Below are positions 17,291 to 24,545 of a stretch of DNA of 48,624 nucleotides, piece after piece. The position numbers and the translations under genes are program-made. This DNA is from Candidatus Angelobacter sp. Gp1-AA117. Its GTDB lineage: Bacteria; Acidobacteriota; Terriglobia; Terriglobales; Acidobacteriaceae. Within the stretch, counting starts at the first letter, position 1. The number at the start of each line of letters is the position of its first letter. The notes below the pieces were generated by a model, which was given only the letters and a program-made list of their open reading frames with translations, was not told where the DNA came from and searched no databases. Location of the stretch: the NCBI GenBank assembly GCA_003223515.1, contig QHVI01000034.1, forward strand, positions 1 through 48,624. Direction: 5' to 3'.

Positions 17291-18217
17291 ATGGTGGCGG
17301 CAACGGCACTTTTACTTGTAGCCCTGCTCCCAGCCATCTCCGCTGCCCAATCTCCGGCCAATGACAATTCGGTTGAAGCGCAGATGCACAACGTGACCTA
17401 TCACTTCACCAACGACGTTGCGGTCTCCATTCGCGATCTTCGCGGTGCGCTCGTTCCCGAGGGTAAACACCAGATTCCAGTTTTTGACGACAAGAATTCC
17501 TTTATATTGCGCATCGATTCCGCAGAAATCTTCATCACCACCGCCTCCATGGCCAATCTGCTGAACTCGCACGTGTTCTCACGCCCCGATTCGCCCATCA
17601 AAAACGTCTCTATTCAGATTGACAAAGACCGGTTGAAGATCAAAGGCAAGCTCCACAGCAAAGGCGATGTACCCTTTGAAACGAATGGAACGCTCAGCGC
17701 CACGCCCGAAGGCAAGATCCGCGTACACACTGAAAAAGTGAAGGCCCTGCACCTTCCGGTAAAAGGCCTCATGGATCTGCTGGGCATCAACGTGGACGAT
17801 CTGGTGAAGAACGGAAAGATGCAGGGCATCCAGGTCGAAAAGGACGATTTGATCCTCGATCCGGAGCAGATACTGCCACCCCCACACATCCGCGGTAAGC
17901 TCACGAATATACGTCTCGTGGGCGATAGTATCGTCCAGACCTACGGCACGCCTGAGAAGACTTCATCACGCATGCCAGTGAGCGGTAATTTCATGGCTTA
18001 CCATGGCAATCAGCTTCGCTTTGGCAAACTGACGATGAGCGATACTGACATGGTCCTGATCGATATGGACCCCAAAGACCCGTTCGACTTCTTTCTGGAT
18101 CACTATAAGGAACAGCTCACTGCCGGATACACGAAAATCACGGCGAGCTTCGGTCTGCGGGTATTTATGCGGGACTTCAATAAGCTGCAAAAGAGCGGCA
18201 AAAAGAAGGGCATGTAA
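17291..18217 (+). CDS. Secreted protein of unknown function
   Basis: This 308-residue protein begins with a hydrophobic signal sequence (VAATALLLVALLPAISAAQS) that lacks a basic start and has no clear ribosome site, so translation may begin slightly upstream. The mature part alternates beta strands: VSIRDLRGALVPEG, NSFILRIDSAEIFITTASMANLL, VSIQIDKDRLKIKGKL, VPFETNGTLSATPEGKIRVH and LPVKGLMDLLGI. This layout resembles LmeA/DUF2993-like periplasmic lipid-binding proteins, but the similarity is by eye only. It ends in a lysine-rich tail (KKKGM). It is likely periplasmic, and no operon partner is evident. Confidence 0.65.
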   Translation: MVAATALLLVALLPAISAAQSPANDNSVEAQMHNVTYHFTNDVAVSIRDLRGALVPEGKHQIPVFDDKNSFILRIDSAEIFITTASMANLLNSHVFSRPDSPIKNVSIQIDKDRLKIKGKLHSKGDVPFETNGTLSATPEGKIRVHTEKVKALHLPVKGLMDLLGINVDDLVKNGKMQGIQVEKDDLILDPEQILPPPHIRGKLTNIRLVGDSIVQTYGTPEKTSSRMPVSGNFMAYHGNQLRFGKLTMSDTDMVLIDMDPKDPFDFFLDHYKEQLTAGYTKITASFGLRVFMRDFNKLQKSGKKKGM

Positions 18218-18247
18218 CCAGGCCGGGGGGCAGAAGGCGCGGCCCGA

Positions 18248-18646
18248 TCACCAGATCGATGTAATACCCGCAGCTTGTATCTTTGCATCGCGAGTCACAA
18301 GTGGAAGGTCAAGATGCAGGGCAGTAGCCGTGATAATCCTGTCCGGCATTTCAGGTACTACATCGCGACTCACGTTCTCTACAGCTTGTGATATTTCCAC
18401 AGTCACGTCGGCAACAAGAAAACCTGACGCAGGGTCTTTCACCACATTCATCAGCTTCTCGAGAGATTGGCGCGGGATCCGTCCTCGCTCAACCAGGTAA
18501 ATGAGTTCAATAATGGAAATAGCCGAAATATACAGGGGCTGTCCCTTACCCGCCGTATGCCGAATTCTTTGAAGAGCTGTATTGGATAAATTGCCAGGCT
18601 TCAGCAAATACCAAACGGCAGCATGAGTATCAAGCACTAGCGACAT
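18248..18646 (-). CDS. vapC: VapC-type PIN-domain toxin
   Basis: This 132-residue PIN-domain ribonuclease has acidic residues in the expected places: D6 (LVLDTHA), E47 (SIIELIYL), D102 (EMPDRIITATAL) and D120 (LVTRDAKI). VapC toxins cut specific tRNAs or rRNA when the antitoxin is degraded. The start codon overlaps the stop of the upstream antitoxin gene by one base (TGATG), the usual coupled arrangement. It is of the 'type II toxin-antitoxin PIN domain' group with the DTHAAVWYL start. All catalytic residues are present, so it appears intact. Confidence 0.9.
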   Translation of the reverse strand: MSLVLDTHAAVWYLLKPGNLSNTALQRIRHTAGKGQPLYISAISIIELIYLVERGRIPRQSLEKLMNVVKDPASGFLVADVTVEISQAVENVSRDVVPEMPDRIITATALHLDLPLVTRDAKIQAAGITSIW

Positions 18647-18870
18647 CAGGAAATATCTCGAGGAAAGTTACCCCACATCTCGCGGCGAGCTTCCGCAATA
18701 TCTTGCTCCGTTATGTCGAAGCCGTCATTGGCCCATAAACCTTCCGCACTAATCATCTGTTTGGAAGGCTTACTTTCATCCTGCAGCGATTCGACGTACT
18801 CCAATACTTCTTTTTGCTTGTCTGGAGGCAGCTCTCGCAATTTTTCCAACACCAATTCTGCAATCGTCAT
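18646..18870 (-). CDS. vapB: VapB-type antitoxin (DUF2281-like)
   Basis: This is a 74-residue partner of the PIN toxin. The N-terminal half (LVLEKLRELPPDKQKEVLEYVESL) is the helical DUF2281-like dimerisation part. The C-terminal half (GFDITEQDIAEARREMWGNFPRD) is the acidic/aromatic tail that normally wraps the toxin. It probably binds its own promoter, although this helical type is not the SpoVT/AbrB fold. It comes first in the operon, overlapping vapC by 1 nt. It is apparently intact. Confidence 0.85.
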   Translation of the reverse strand: MTIAELVLEKLRELPPDKQKEVLEYVESLQDESKPSKQMISAEGLWANDGFDITEQDIAEARREMWGNFPRDIS

Positions 18871-18900
18871 GTTACGTAAATTATAAGCCTCGAGCAGCTA

Positions 18901-19473
18901 TCACCCGGCCGTTTTGATCTTGAATCTTTTCCTTGTGTACAGATCGCCGTGGGTAGCTTCGACGGTGATTTCCGATTCATGGCGGACTTCCTCCGTAAGA
19001 GGAATCCGCATCTTCACGTTGCCAAGCGAGTCGGTTTGAGCGCGGGAGAGGATGGCGGAGGTGGTTGAGCGTCCTGCACGGGAAACGACTTCTGCTCCGC
19101 TCACGATTTTTCCGGAGAACGTTATCTGAAATTCAATGGTGAAGTCTGCATCTGGTTTCGCGCCGTTGGCCGGGGGGCCGGTTTCGCTAATTTCGTAAAC
19201 GTGTCCATTTTTGCCCAGCACGGAATCCAGCTTGCCTTCGTTGATCGCCTCCAGAACGGTCTTGTGCTGGGCCTTGAGCAATTCATGGACACACTGGTCG
19301 CCGAAGTCCGGCTGGGAAGCCTTGTGCGCGTAAGAGCCGGTGCGCTTGCCGATGCATTGTCCTTTTACGAATACCAGCGTCTGAATGACCTGCTCGCTGC
19401 GGCGGGCCTCGCTTTGCACGTGGTAAACCGTGTCCCCAAATTTGATATCGGTGTTAAATCCGAAAATAGTCAT
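18901..19473 (-). CDS. Conserved hypothetical protein
   Basis: The frame is open to 19623, but the family-like N-terminus MTIFGFNTDIKFGDTVYHVQSE begins at 19473, giving 190 residues; the upstream 50 codons look non-coding. The first part is compact, with HVQSEARRSEQVIQTLVFVKGQ and a helical HELLKAQHKTVLEAINEGKL. The second half is a beta-rich, Ig-like domain (IEFQITFSGKIVSGAEVVSRA..TDSLGNVKMRIPLT, two landmark strings) resembling carboxypeptidase-regulatory or bacterial Ig modules. There is no signal peptide from the chosen start. I do not recognise a function. It is divergent from nuoA with a 200-nt spacer. Confidence 0.65.
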   Translation of the reverse strand: MTIFGFNTDIKFGDTVYHVQSEARRSEQVIQTLVFVKGQCIGKRTGSYAHKASQPDFGDQCVHELLKAQHKTVLEAINEGKLDSVLGKNGHVYEISETGPPANGAKPDADFTIEFQITFSGKIVSGAEVVSRAGRSTTSAILSRAQTDSLGNVKMRIPLTEEVRHESEITVEATHGDLYTRKRFKIKTAG

Positions 19474-19600
19474 AGCACTACAGCAGGAGAGATCGCTCAC
19501 CTTTCCGGCCAGAAAGTTGACGAATCGCGCGCGTTCCAGGGGGAGGGTAGGGACGTGCTTACCTTTGGATAAAACAGCGAATTCGGAACAAGCCGCAGGC

Positions 19601-19630
19601 TTGACACTCCGGCGAACGGCCAATTACATT
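19601..19630 (+). promoter_or_regulatory. Candidate sigma-70 promoter of the nuo operon
   Basis: TTGACA at 19601-19606 is followed after 18 nt by TACATT at 19625-19630, ending about 45 nt before the nuoA ATG. The -35 is perfect and the -10 matches 4 of 6. It is the only good pair in the divergent spacer. Not proven. Confidence 0.45.
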
Positions 19631-19675
19631 CGAGTGTTTAGCCTTTTCTAGTCGCGCATTATATACAGGCCTTTC

Positions 19676-20068
19676 ATGCTGGACAACAATTACTTCATCA
19701 GGTACTTACCACTTTTGATTCAGGTCGGCGTCGGCATCGCCCTGGCGGCGGTGATGGTCACGCTTTCCCACCTGCTGGGGAAACACAAATGGACTCCGGC
19801 CAAGAACTCCCCTTACGAGTGCGGCATTACACCCACCGGTGACGCCCAGGGACGCTTCAGCGTGAAGTTCTACATGGTGGCCATGCTCTTCATCCTGTTC
19901 GACGTGGAAGCGGTGTTTTTGTACCCATGGGCTGTAATTGCTAGAAAACTCGGCATGTTCGGGTTCTGGGAGATGCTGGTTTACATCGGCTTGGTCCTGG
20001 TTGGTTTCTTTTATATATGGAAAAAAGGGATGATCGACTGGAACAAACCCGAGAGGAATGAGGCATAA
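19676..20068 (+). CDS. nuoA: NADH-quinone oxidoreductase subunit A
   Basis: NuoA is a small membrane subunit at the junction of the complex I arms. It is 130 residues with three hydrophobic segments: LLIQVGVGIALAAVMVTLSHLL, KFYMVAMLFILFDVEAVFLYPWAV and MLVYIGLVLVGFFYIW. The hallmark YECGITPTGDAQGRFSVKFY loop with its conserved cysteine, and FDVEAVFLYPWA, are present. It opens the operon; nuoC begins on the next base. In most operons nuoB follows nuoA, but here it is missing. Confidence 0.95.
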   Translation: MLDNNYFIRYLPLLIQVGVGIALAAVMVTLSHLLGKHKWTPAKNSPYECGITPTGDAQGRFSVKFYMVAMLFILFDVEAVFLYPWAVIARKLGMFGFWEMLVYIGLVLVGFFYIWKKGMIDWNKPERNEA

Positions 20069-20560
20069 ATGGCCCTTATAGCCCCCATTACCGACCTGGA
20101 ACAGCTCAAAGATCATCCTGCATTGGCTACTCTTTTGGCCTGGAACCGCCAAATCATTGAAGGCGCTAGGTTTGACCGGGGTGAGATCTCCGTCTATGTC
20201 ACCCGGGAGTCCATTGCACAAGTTTGTGAGCAATTGAAAACAAAAGGGTTATTCAATTTCCTCTCAGACCTGACGTGTGCTGATTTCTATCCCCGTGAGC
20301 CCCGCTTTGAGATGGCCTACCACCTCCTATCGCTTCCCAGGAAGGAGCGAGTGCGCCTCAAAGTAAGGCTCGATGGCCATGAACCCATGCTGGAGTCGGT
20401 TACTTCGGTTTGGCCAGCAGCCAACTTCTTCGAGCGGGAAATCTTTGATCTGTTCGGAATCCGCTTTCTCGGCCACCCTGACCTGCGCCGCATCATGATG
20501 CCGGAAGACTGGGAGGGCCATCCTCTGCGCAGAGACTATCCGGTGGAGGGCTATCGCTAA
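20069..20560 (+). CDS. nuoC: NADH-quinone oxidoreductase subunit C
   Basis: This is the 30-kDa-type subunit of the complex I peripheral arm, 163 residues and not fused to NuoD. The signature runs FEMAYHLLSLP..RVRLKV, then SVWPAANFFEREIFDLFGI, then HPDLRRIMMPEDWEGHPLRRDYPVEG. It starts directly after nuoA and overlaps nuoD by one base (TAATG), showing tight translational coupling. Confidence 0.95.
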   Translation: MALIAPITDLEQLKDHPALATLLAWNRQIIEGARFDRGEISVYVTRESIAQVCEQLKTKGLFNFLSDLTCADFYPREPRFEMAYHLLSLPRKERVRLKVRLDGHEPMLESVTSVWPAANFFEREIFDLFGIRFLGHPDLRRIMMPEDWEGHPLRRDYPVEGYR

Positions 20561-21765
20561 TGGGAAATCTCACTCCTACCCCGGTGGTCGATTCAGCGCA
20601 AGACAGAACCATGATCCTCAACATGGGCCCGCAGCACCCGTCGACTCACGGAGTGTTGCGCCTGCTGCTGGAGATCGACGGCGAGCAGGTTGTCCGCATG
20701 GTGCCGGACATCGGGTTTCTGCACACTGGAATTGAGAAGACCTGCGAGGCCAAGTTCTACCAGCAGGTAGTTCCGCTGACGGACCGCATCGATTATCTTT
20801 GCCCCATGGTCAACAACTACTGCTATGTGCTGGCAGTGGAAAAGCTACTGGGGCTGGAGATTCCGCCGCGCGCGTTATACCTGCGCGTGCTGCTGGCGGA
20901 GCTGCAGCGCATCAGCTCACACCTGGTATGGCTGGGGACCCATGCCATGGACATCGGCGCAATGTCGGTCTTCCTCTACTGCTTCCGCGAGCGCGAAGAC
21001 CTGCTGCGCATCTACGAGATGGTCAGCGGCCAGCGCATGATGACCTCCTACTTCCGCATTGGCGGACTGGCGCTGGAACCGCCGCTCGGCTTCTTCGAGT
21101 CGGTCAAGAAATTTCTCGACATCTTCCCCGAGCGCGTGGACGAATACGAAAACCTGCTTACCGGCAACCGCATCTTCATTGACCGCCTGAAAGGTGTTGC
21201 CCACATCAGTGCAGAAGACGCAATTGGCTGGGGCGTGACCGGCCCATCCATGCGCGCCAGCGGAGTGGATTGGGACCTGCGCCGCGATATGCCTTACGGC
21301 GGTTATGAGAACTTCAAATTCAAAGTCCCTGTTTCGCAGGATGGAGACGTGTGGGCGCGGTACATCTGCCGTGTACAGGAGTTGCGCGAATCACGCGAGA
21401 TCGCCAAACAGGCACTCGAGGGGATGCCTTCCGGCTCGATTAAAGCCGAAGCGCCAAAAGTCGTGCTGCCCGACCGCGAAAAGATGAAAACTGAGATGGA
21501 GGCGCTCATCTACCACTTCAAGATCGTGACCGAGGGCTTCACCGTCCCGGCAGGCGAGGTCTACCAGGCCATTGAGTCTCCGCGAGGGGAGATGGGCTAT
21601 TACGTGGTAAGTGACGGCACCGCCAAGCCCATGCGCGTCCACATGAGGTCGCCTTCATACGCAAATCTTCAGGCACTGCCCTTGATGTGTGAAGGCGGAC
21701 TGATTGCCGATGTGGTGGCCGGGATCGGGAGCATTGATATTGTGCTCGGTGAGATCGACCGATAG
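20560..21765 (+). CDS. nuoD: NADH-quinone oxidoreductase subunit D
   Basis: NuoD is the 49-kDa subunit that forms the quinone pocket together with NuoB. It is 401 residues. Recognised motifs are MGPQHPSTHGVLRL (with the quinone-contacting His), GFLHTGIEK, DRIDYLCPMVNNYCY, SSHLVWLGTHAMDIGA, MRASGVDWDLRR, ESPRGEMGYYVVSDG and the C-terminal GGLIADVVAGIGSIDIVLGEIDR (in two halves). The family is homologous to NiFe-hydrogenase large subunits but has lost their cysteine ligands, as here. A heptamer-bracketed insert separates it from nuoE. Confidence 0.97.
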   Translation: MGNLTPTPVVDSAQDRTMILNMGPQHPSTHGVLRLLLEIDGEQVVRMVPDIGFLHTGIEKTCEAKFYQQVVPLTDRIDYLCPMVNNYCYVLAVEKLLGLEIPPRALYLRVLLAELQRISSHLVWLGTHAMDIGAMSVFLYCFREREDLLRIYEMVSGQRMMTSYFRIGGLALEPPLGFFESVKKFLDIFPERVDEYENLLTGNRIFIDRLKGVAHISAEDAIGWGVTGPSMRASGVDWDLRRDMPYGGYENFKFKVPVSQDGDVWARYICRVQELRESREIAKQALEGMPSGSIKAEAPKVVLPDREKMKTEMEALIYHFKIVTEGFTVPAGEVYQAIESPRGEMGYYVVSDGTAKPMRVHMRSPSYANLQALPLMCEGGLIADVVAGIGSIDIVLGEIDR

Positions 21766-21770
21766 CAAGA

Positions 21771-21812
21771 TTGATAATCGGGTAATTTGTAATCGGGTAA
21801 TTGTTTGGTGAT
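21771..21812 (+). repeat. Heptanucleotide array, left arm of cassette 1 in nuo
   Basis: GATAATCGGGTAATTTG and TAATCGGGTAATTG are built from GGTAATT-like units. They face the inverted array at 22169-22207 across the four-helix-bundle gene. Confidence 0.7.
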
Positions 21813-21814
21813 CA

Positions 21815-22171
21815 TTGAGCAATCAATCGGAAGAACTGCGGAACAGAACCAAAGCTTTTGCACTTCGTGTTATTCGGTTATTTCGAGCATTACCACGGTC
21901 CTCGGAAGCACAGGTATTAGGAAAGCAGCTCTTACGTTGTGGAACGTCAGTTGCGGCTAATTATCGAGCTGCCTGTCGAGCCCGATCCAAGCCGGAATTT
22001 ATTGCGAAGATTGGAATAGTGGTCGAAGAAGCAGACGAATGCATGTTGTGGATGGAATTGTTAATTGATGCAGGGATTGTAAAGAAGGAAAAACTTGAAA
22101 GTTTACTGAACGAAGCCCGGCAGTTAACTGCGATTTTTACTGCTTCTCAACAAACGGCTAGGGGCAAGTAA
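21815..22171 (+). CDS. Four-helix-bundle protein (23S rRNA intervening-sequence family), copy 1
   Basis: This is 118 residues with a TTG start at 21815. The family pattern is clear: ELRNRTKAFALRVIRLFRALP, SSEAQVLGKQLLRCGTSVAANYRAA, EFIAKIGIVVEEADECMLWMELL and EARQLTAIFTASQQTAR, which gives four amphipathic helices. Proteins of this family (TIGR02436) were first found encoded in 23S rRNA intervening sequences and are related in fold to Avd of diversity-generating retroelements; their molecular role is unclear. Its location is odd: inside the complex I operon between nuoD and nuoE, in operon orientation, with heptamer arrays on both sides. The second copy at 24149 is about 70% identical in protein, but third codon positions differ, so the two are old or independent insertions. 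Confidence 0.9.
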   Translation: MSNQSEELRNRTKAFALRVIRLFRALPRSSEAQVLGKQLLRCGTSVAANYRAACRARSKPEFIAKIGIVVEEADECMLWMELLIDAGIVKKEKLESLLNEARQLTAIFTASQQTARGK

Positions 22172-22207
22172 AATTACCCGATTACAAATTTTGGCAATTT
22201 TCAATTT
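22169..22207 (-). repeat. Heptanucleotide array, right (inverted) arm of cassette 1
   Basis: AAATTACCCGATTACAAATT is the reverse-complement type of the left arm at 21771-21812. It abuts the nuoE ATG at 22208, so no clear ribosome site is visible for nuoE. Confidence 0.7.
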
Positions 22208-22690
22208 ATGGTGATTTCCGAAAAACTCGATCGCTTCTTCGATGAAAAAATGAAGGAGTACCCGACGCAGCGTTCTTTTCTCGTTCCCATGTTGCTTTAC
22301 ACGCAGGATGAACTTGGTTATCTGACTAATGAAGCAATCGCGCACATTGCGAAAAAAGTGGACCTGACCGAACTGGAAGTACGCAATGTGATCAGCTACT
22401 ACTCCATGCTGCGCACCAAGCCGCTGGGCAAGTATCACGTGCAGGTGTGCACCAATATCTCCTGCATGCTGCGTGGTGGAGAAGAGGTTTTCGAACACTG
22501 CAAGCAGCGCCTGGGCATTGGACACAAGCAGGCCACGCCGGATGGATTGTTCTCATTAGAAGAGGTGGAGTGCATAGGCGCATGCAGTTGGGCCCCGGCG
22601 GTACAGGTGAACTACGACTTTCACGAAAACCTAACTCCTGAAAAGATGGACGCGGTCTTGGATCAATACAGCAGGAAGGCGAAGCAGTAG
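22208..22690 (+). CDS. nuoE: NADH-quinone oxidoreductase subunit E
   Basis: NuoE is the 24-kDa thioredoxin-fold subunit carrying the [2Fe-2S] cluster N1a. It is 160 residues. The ligands are C81 and C86 (VCTNISC) and C122 and C126 (CIGACSWAP). The helical N-terminus with MLLYTQDELGYL and the VISYYSMLRTKPLGKYHVQVC run are typical. The ATG directly follows the heptamer array of cassette 1, so translation may depend on read-through coupling or on repeat structure. Confidence 0.95.
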   Translation: MVISEKLDRFFDEKMKEYPTQRSFLVPMLLYTQDELGYLTNEAIAHIAKKVDLTELEVRNVISYYSMLRTKPLGKYHVQVCTNISCMLRGGEEVFEHCKQRLGIGHKQATPDGLFSLEEVECIGACSWAPAVQVNYDFHENLTPEKMDAVLDQYSRKAKQ

Positions 22691-22746
22691 GCCTATTCGC
22701 CAGCAGCAATCAGATGTTCCGCACAGCCCCGAAGGGCGATACAAGA

Positions 22747-22782
22747 ACTAGGAGCTAGTGGCTAGAAGCTAGAAGCTAAATA
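22747..22782 (+). repeat. Heptanucleotide array (TAGAAGC type) before nuoF
   Basis: TAGGAGC, TAGTGGC, TAGAAGC, TAGAAGC and TAAATAA follow in exact 7-nt steps and end at the nuoF ATG. The unit class resembles 36004-36040. No strong ribosome site is visible, though AGAAGC may serve. Confidence 0.7.
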
Positions 22783-24111
22783 ATGGCTGATCTCGTTTCC
22801 CATCCCGACGAAACCCGCGTTGTCTCCCAGCGCTTTGGCAAGGGCGCTGCCGACATCAACCGCCACCTGGAACTTGATGGCTATAAAGCTGTTCAAAAGG
22901 CGCTCCAGATGCAGCCGGACGACATCATCAATGAGGTCAAGACCTCAAACCTTCGCGGCCGTGGCGGCGCAGGCTTCTCCACCGGAATGAAGTGGGCCTT
23001 TGTTCCCAAGCAGTCGGACAAGCCCAAGTACATCCTGGTGAATGGTGACGAGAGCGAACCGGGCACCTGCAAAGACCGCCTGATCCTGGAGCACGATCCG
23101 CACTCGGTCATTGAAGGTGTAGTGATCGCCGGATTGGCCGTGGGCGCCAAGGTTGGTTACGTCTACATTCGCGGCGAGTACCGCTACCTGGTAGACATCA
23201 TGCGCAAGGCCATCGCCGATGCCTATGCCAAAGGCTTTCTCGGGAAAAATATTTTCGGCAGCGGCAAGGATTTCGATGTCCACTGGCATACCGGCGCGGG
23301 CGCTTACGAAGTGGGTGAAGAGTCGGCGCTGATGGAATCGCTGGAGGGCAAGCGTGGCATCCCCCGCATTCGTCCTCCGTTCCCGGCGATAGTTGGTCTG
23401 TGGGGTGGCCCCACGGTCATCAACAATGTCGAGACGCTCGCTTCGGTTCCTCACATCATCCTCATGGGCGGACAGAAGTTCGCTGACTATGGTCCACCCA
23501 AGAATGGCGGCACGCGCCTCTTTTGTCTCAGCGGACACATCAACAAGCCCGGCGTTTATGAACTGCCCCTCGGCTATCCGCTCAAGAAGATGATCTATGA
23601 GGTGGGCGGCGGCATTCCCAATGGACGCAAGCTGAAGGCAGTGGTTCCCGGTGGGTCTTCAACCTTTGTTCTTACCGCTGAAGAAGCCGACCAGATGAAT
23701 ATGGATTTCGATTCCTTCAGCAAACGCGGCGAGTTCCTGGGTTCAGGGGGGGTGGTGGTGCTCGATGATCAGACCTGCATGGTGAAATTCGCGCTGCGCG
23801 TGATGAAGTTCTACCAGCATGAAAGCTGCGGCTGGTGTATTCCCTGCCGCGAAGGTACAGACTGGCTCAAGAAAACCCTGACCCGCTTCCATGCCGGTGG
23901 CGGCCTGAAAAAGGATATCGACAACATCAAGTATCTGGCGCAGAACATGCTGGGACGGACTTTCTGCCCGCTAGGCGATGCAGCGGCGATCCCGACGATG
24001 TCAATCGTGGACAAATGGCGCAGCGAATTCGAAGCACATCTCGAAGGCAGGCCGTGTCCATTTGAACCAGAGGGCAGCAGGACGATCAGCGAACTGCCGG
24101 TCATCGCTTGA
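22783..24111 (+). CDS. nuoF: NADH-quinone oxidoreductase subunit F
   Basis: NuoF binds NADH, FMN and the [4Fe-4S] cluster N3, and so is the entry point of electrons into complex I. It is 442 residues. The nucleotide/flavin region has LRGRGGAGFSTGMKW (from residue 57) and NGDESEPGTCKDR; G-A-G-A-Y-x-x-GEESALM is present. Cluster ligands are in ESCGWCIPCREG (about C349, C352, C355) and TFCPLGDAA (about C395). N- and C-termini are complete. A second bracketed cassette follows before nuoG. Confidence 0.97.
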   Translation: MADLVSHPDETRVVSQRFGKGAADINRHLELDGYKAVQKALQMQPDDIINEVKTSNLRGRGGAGFSTGMKWAFVPKQSDKPKYILVNGDESEPGTCKDRLILEHDPHSVIEGVVIAGLAVGAKVGYVYIRGEYRYLVDIMRKAIADAYAKGFLGKNIFGSGKDFDVHWHTGAGAYEVGEESALMESLEGKRGIPRIRPPFPAIVGLWGGPTVINNVETLASVPHIILMGGQKFADYGPPKNGGTRLFCLSGHINKPGVYELPLGYPLKKMIYEVGGGIPNGRKLKAVVPGGSSTFVLTAEEADQMNMDFDSFSKRGEFLGSGGVVVLDDQTCMVKFALRVMKFYQHESCGWCIPCREGTDWLKKTLTRFHAGGGLKKDIDNIKYLAQNMLGRTFCPLGDAAAIPTMSIVDKWRSEFEAHLEGRPCPFEPEGSRTISELPVIA

Positions 24112-24122
24112 AGAATTTGTTA

Positions 24123-24151
24123 AGTGGGTAATTTGGTAACTTGGTAATTTG
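24123..24151 (+). repeat. Heptanucleotide array, left arm of cassette 2 in nuo
   Basis: GTGGGTAATTTGGTAACTTG plus GTAATTTG is a run of GGTAA(T/C)TT units. The TTG start codon of the four-helix-bundle gene (24149-24151) is the end of this array. Confidence 0.75.
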
Positions 24152-24505
24152 AACCGCACTGAAGAGCTTCGTAACCGAACAAAGCAGTTTGCAATTAGAA
24201 TTGTTCGTTTGTTTCAGGCGCTCCCCAAGTCTTCTGAAGCGCAAGTAATGGGGAAGCAGTTATTGCGTTGCGGTACTTCGGTTGGGGCGAATTACCGGGC
24301 AGCCTGCCGGTCTCGTTCCAAGGCGGAGTTCATAGCAAGAATGGGAATCGTCGCCGAAGAAGCTGATGAGTCGGTTTTCTGGCTTGAACTGATTGAAGAG
24401 ACAAGAATCTTGAACCCGAAGCAGCTTGAAGAAATTTTGAAGGAAGCTCGACAATTGGCAGCAATCTTTTCGGCTTCACACAAAACAGCAAGGGGTCAGC
24501 GGTAA
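24149..24505 (+). CDS. Four-helix-bundle protein (23S rRNA intervening-sequence family), copy 2
   Basis: This is a 118-residue paralogue of the gene at 21815. It has ELRNRTKQFAIRIVRLFQALP, SSEAQVMGKQLLRCGTSVGANYRAA, EFIARMGIVAEEADESVFWLELI and EARQLAAIFSASHKTARG. It lies between nuoF and nuoG in the same orientation. The TTG start at 24149 is supplied by the repeat array itself and has no separate ribosome site, so translation is probably coupled to upstream nuo reading or weak. The inverted array begins at the stop codon. Function is unknown; the fold is as for copy 1. Confidence 0.9.
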   Translation: MNRTEELRNRTKQFAIRIVRLFQALPKSSEAQVMGKQLLRCGTSVGANYRAACRSRSKAEFIARMGIVAEEADESVFWLELIEETRILNPKQLEEILKEARQLAAIFSASHKTARGQR

Positions 24506-24541
24506 ATTACCCAATTACCAACTTACCCAATTACCAGATTT
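24503..24541 (-). repeat. Heptanucleotide array, right (inverted) arm of cassette 2
   Basis: TAAATTACCCAATTACCAAC and TTACCCAATTACCAG are the reverse-complement type of the 24123 array. The stop codon of the four-helix-bundle gene lies at its first bases, and nuoG starts at 24546. Confidence 0.75.
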
Positions 24542-24545
24542 TGAT

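Noticed and set aside
24123-24541. CRISPR-like array
   Set aside because: The repeat period is 7 nt with no spacers, the arms are inverted, and no cas genes are present.
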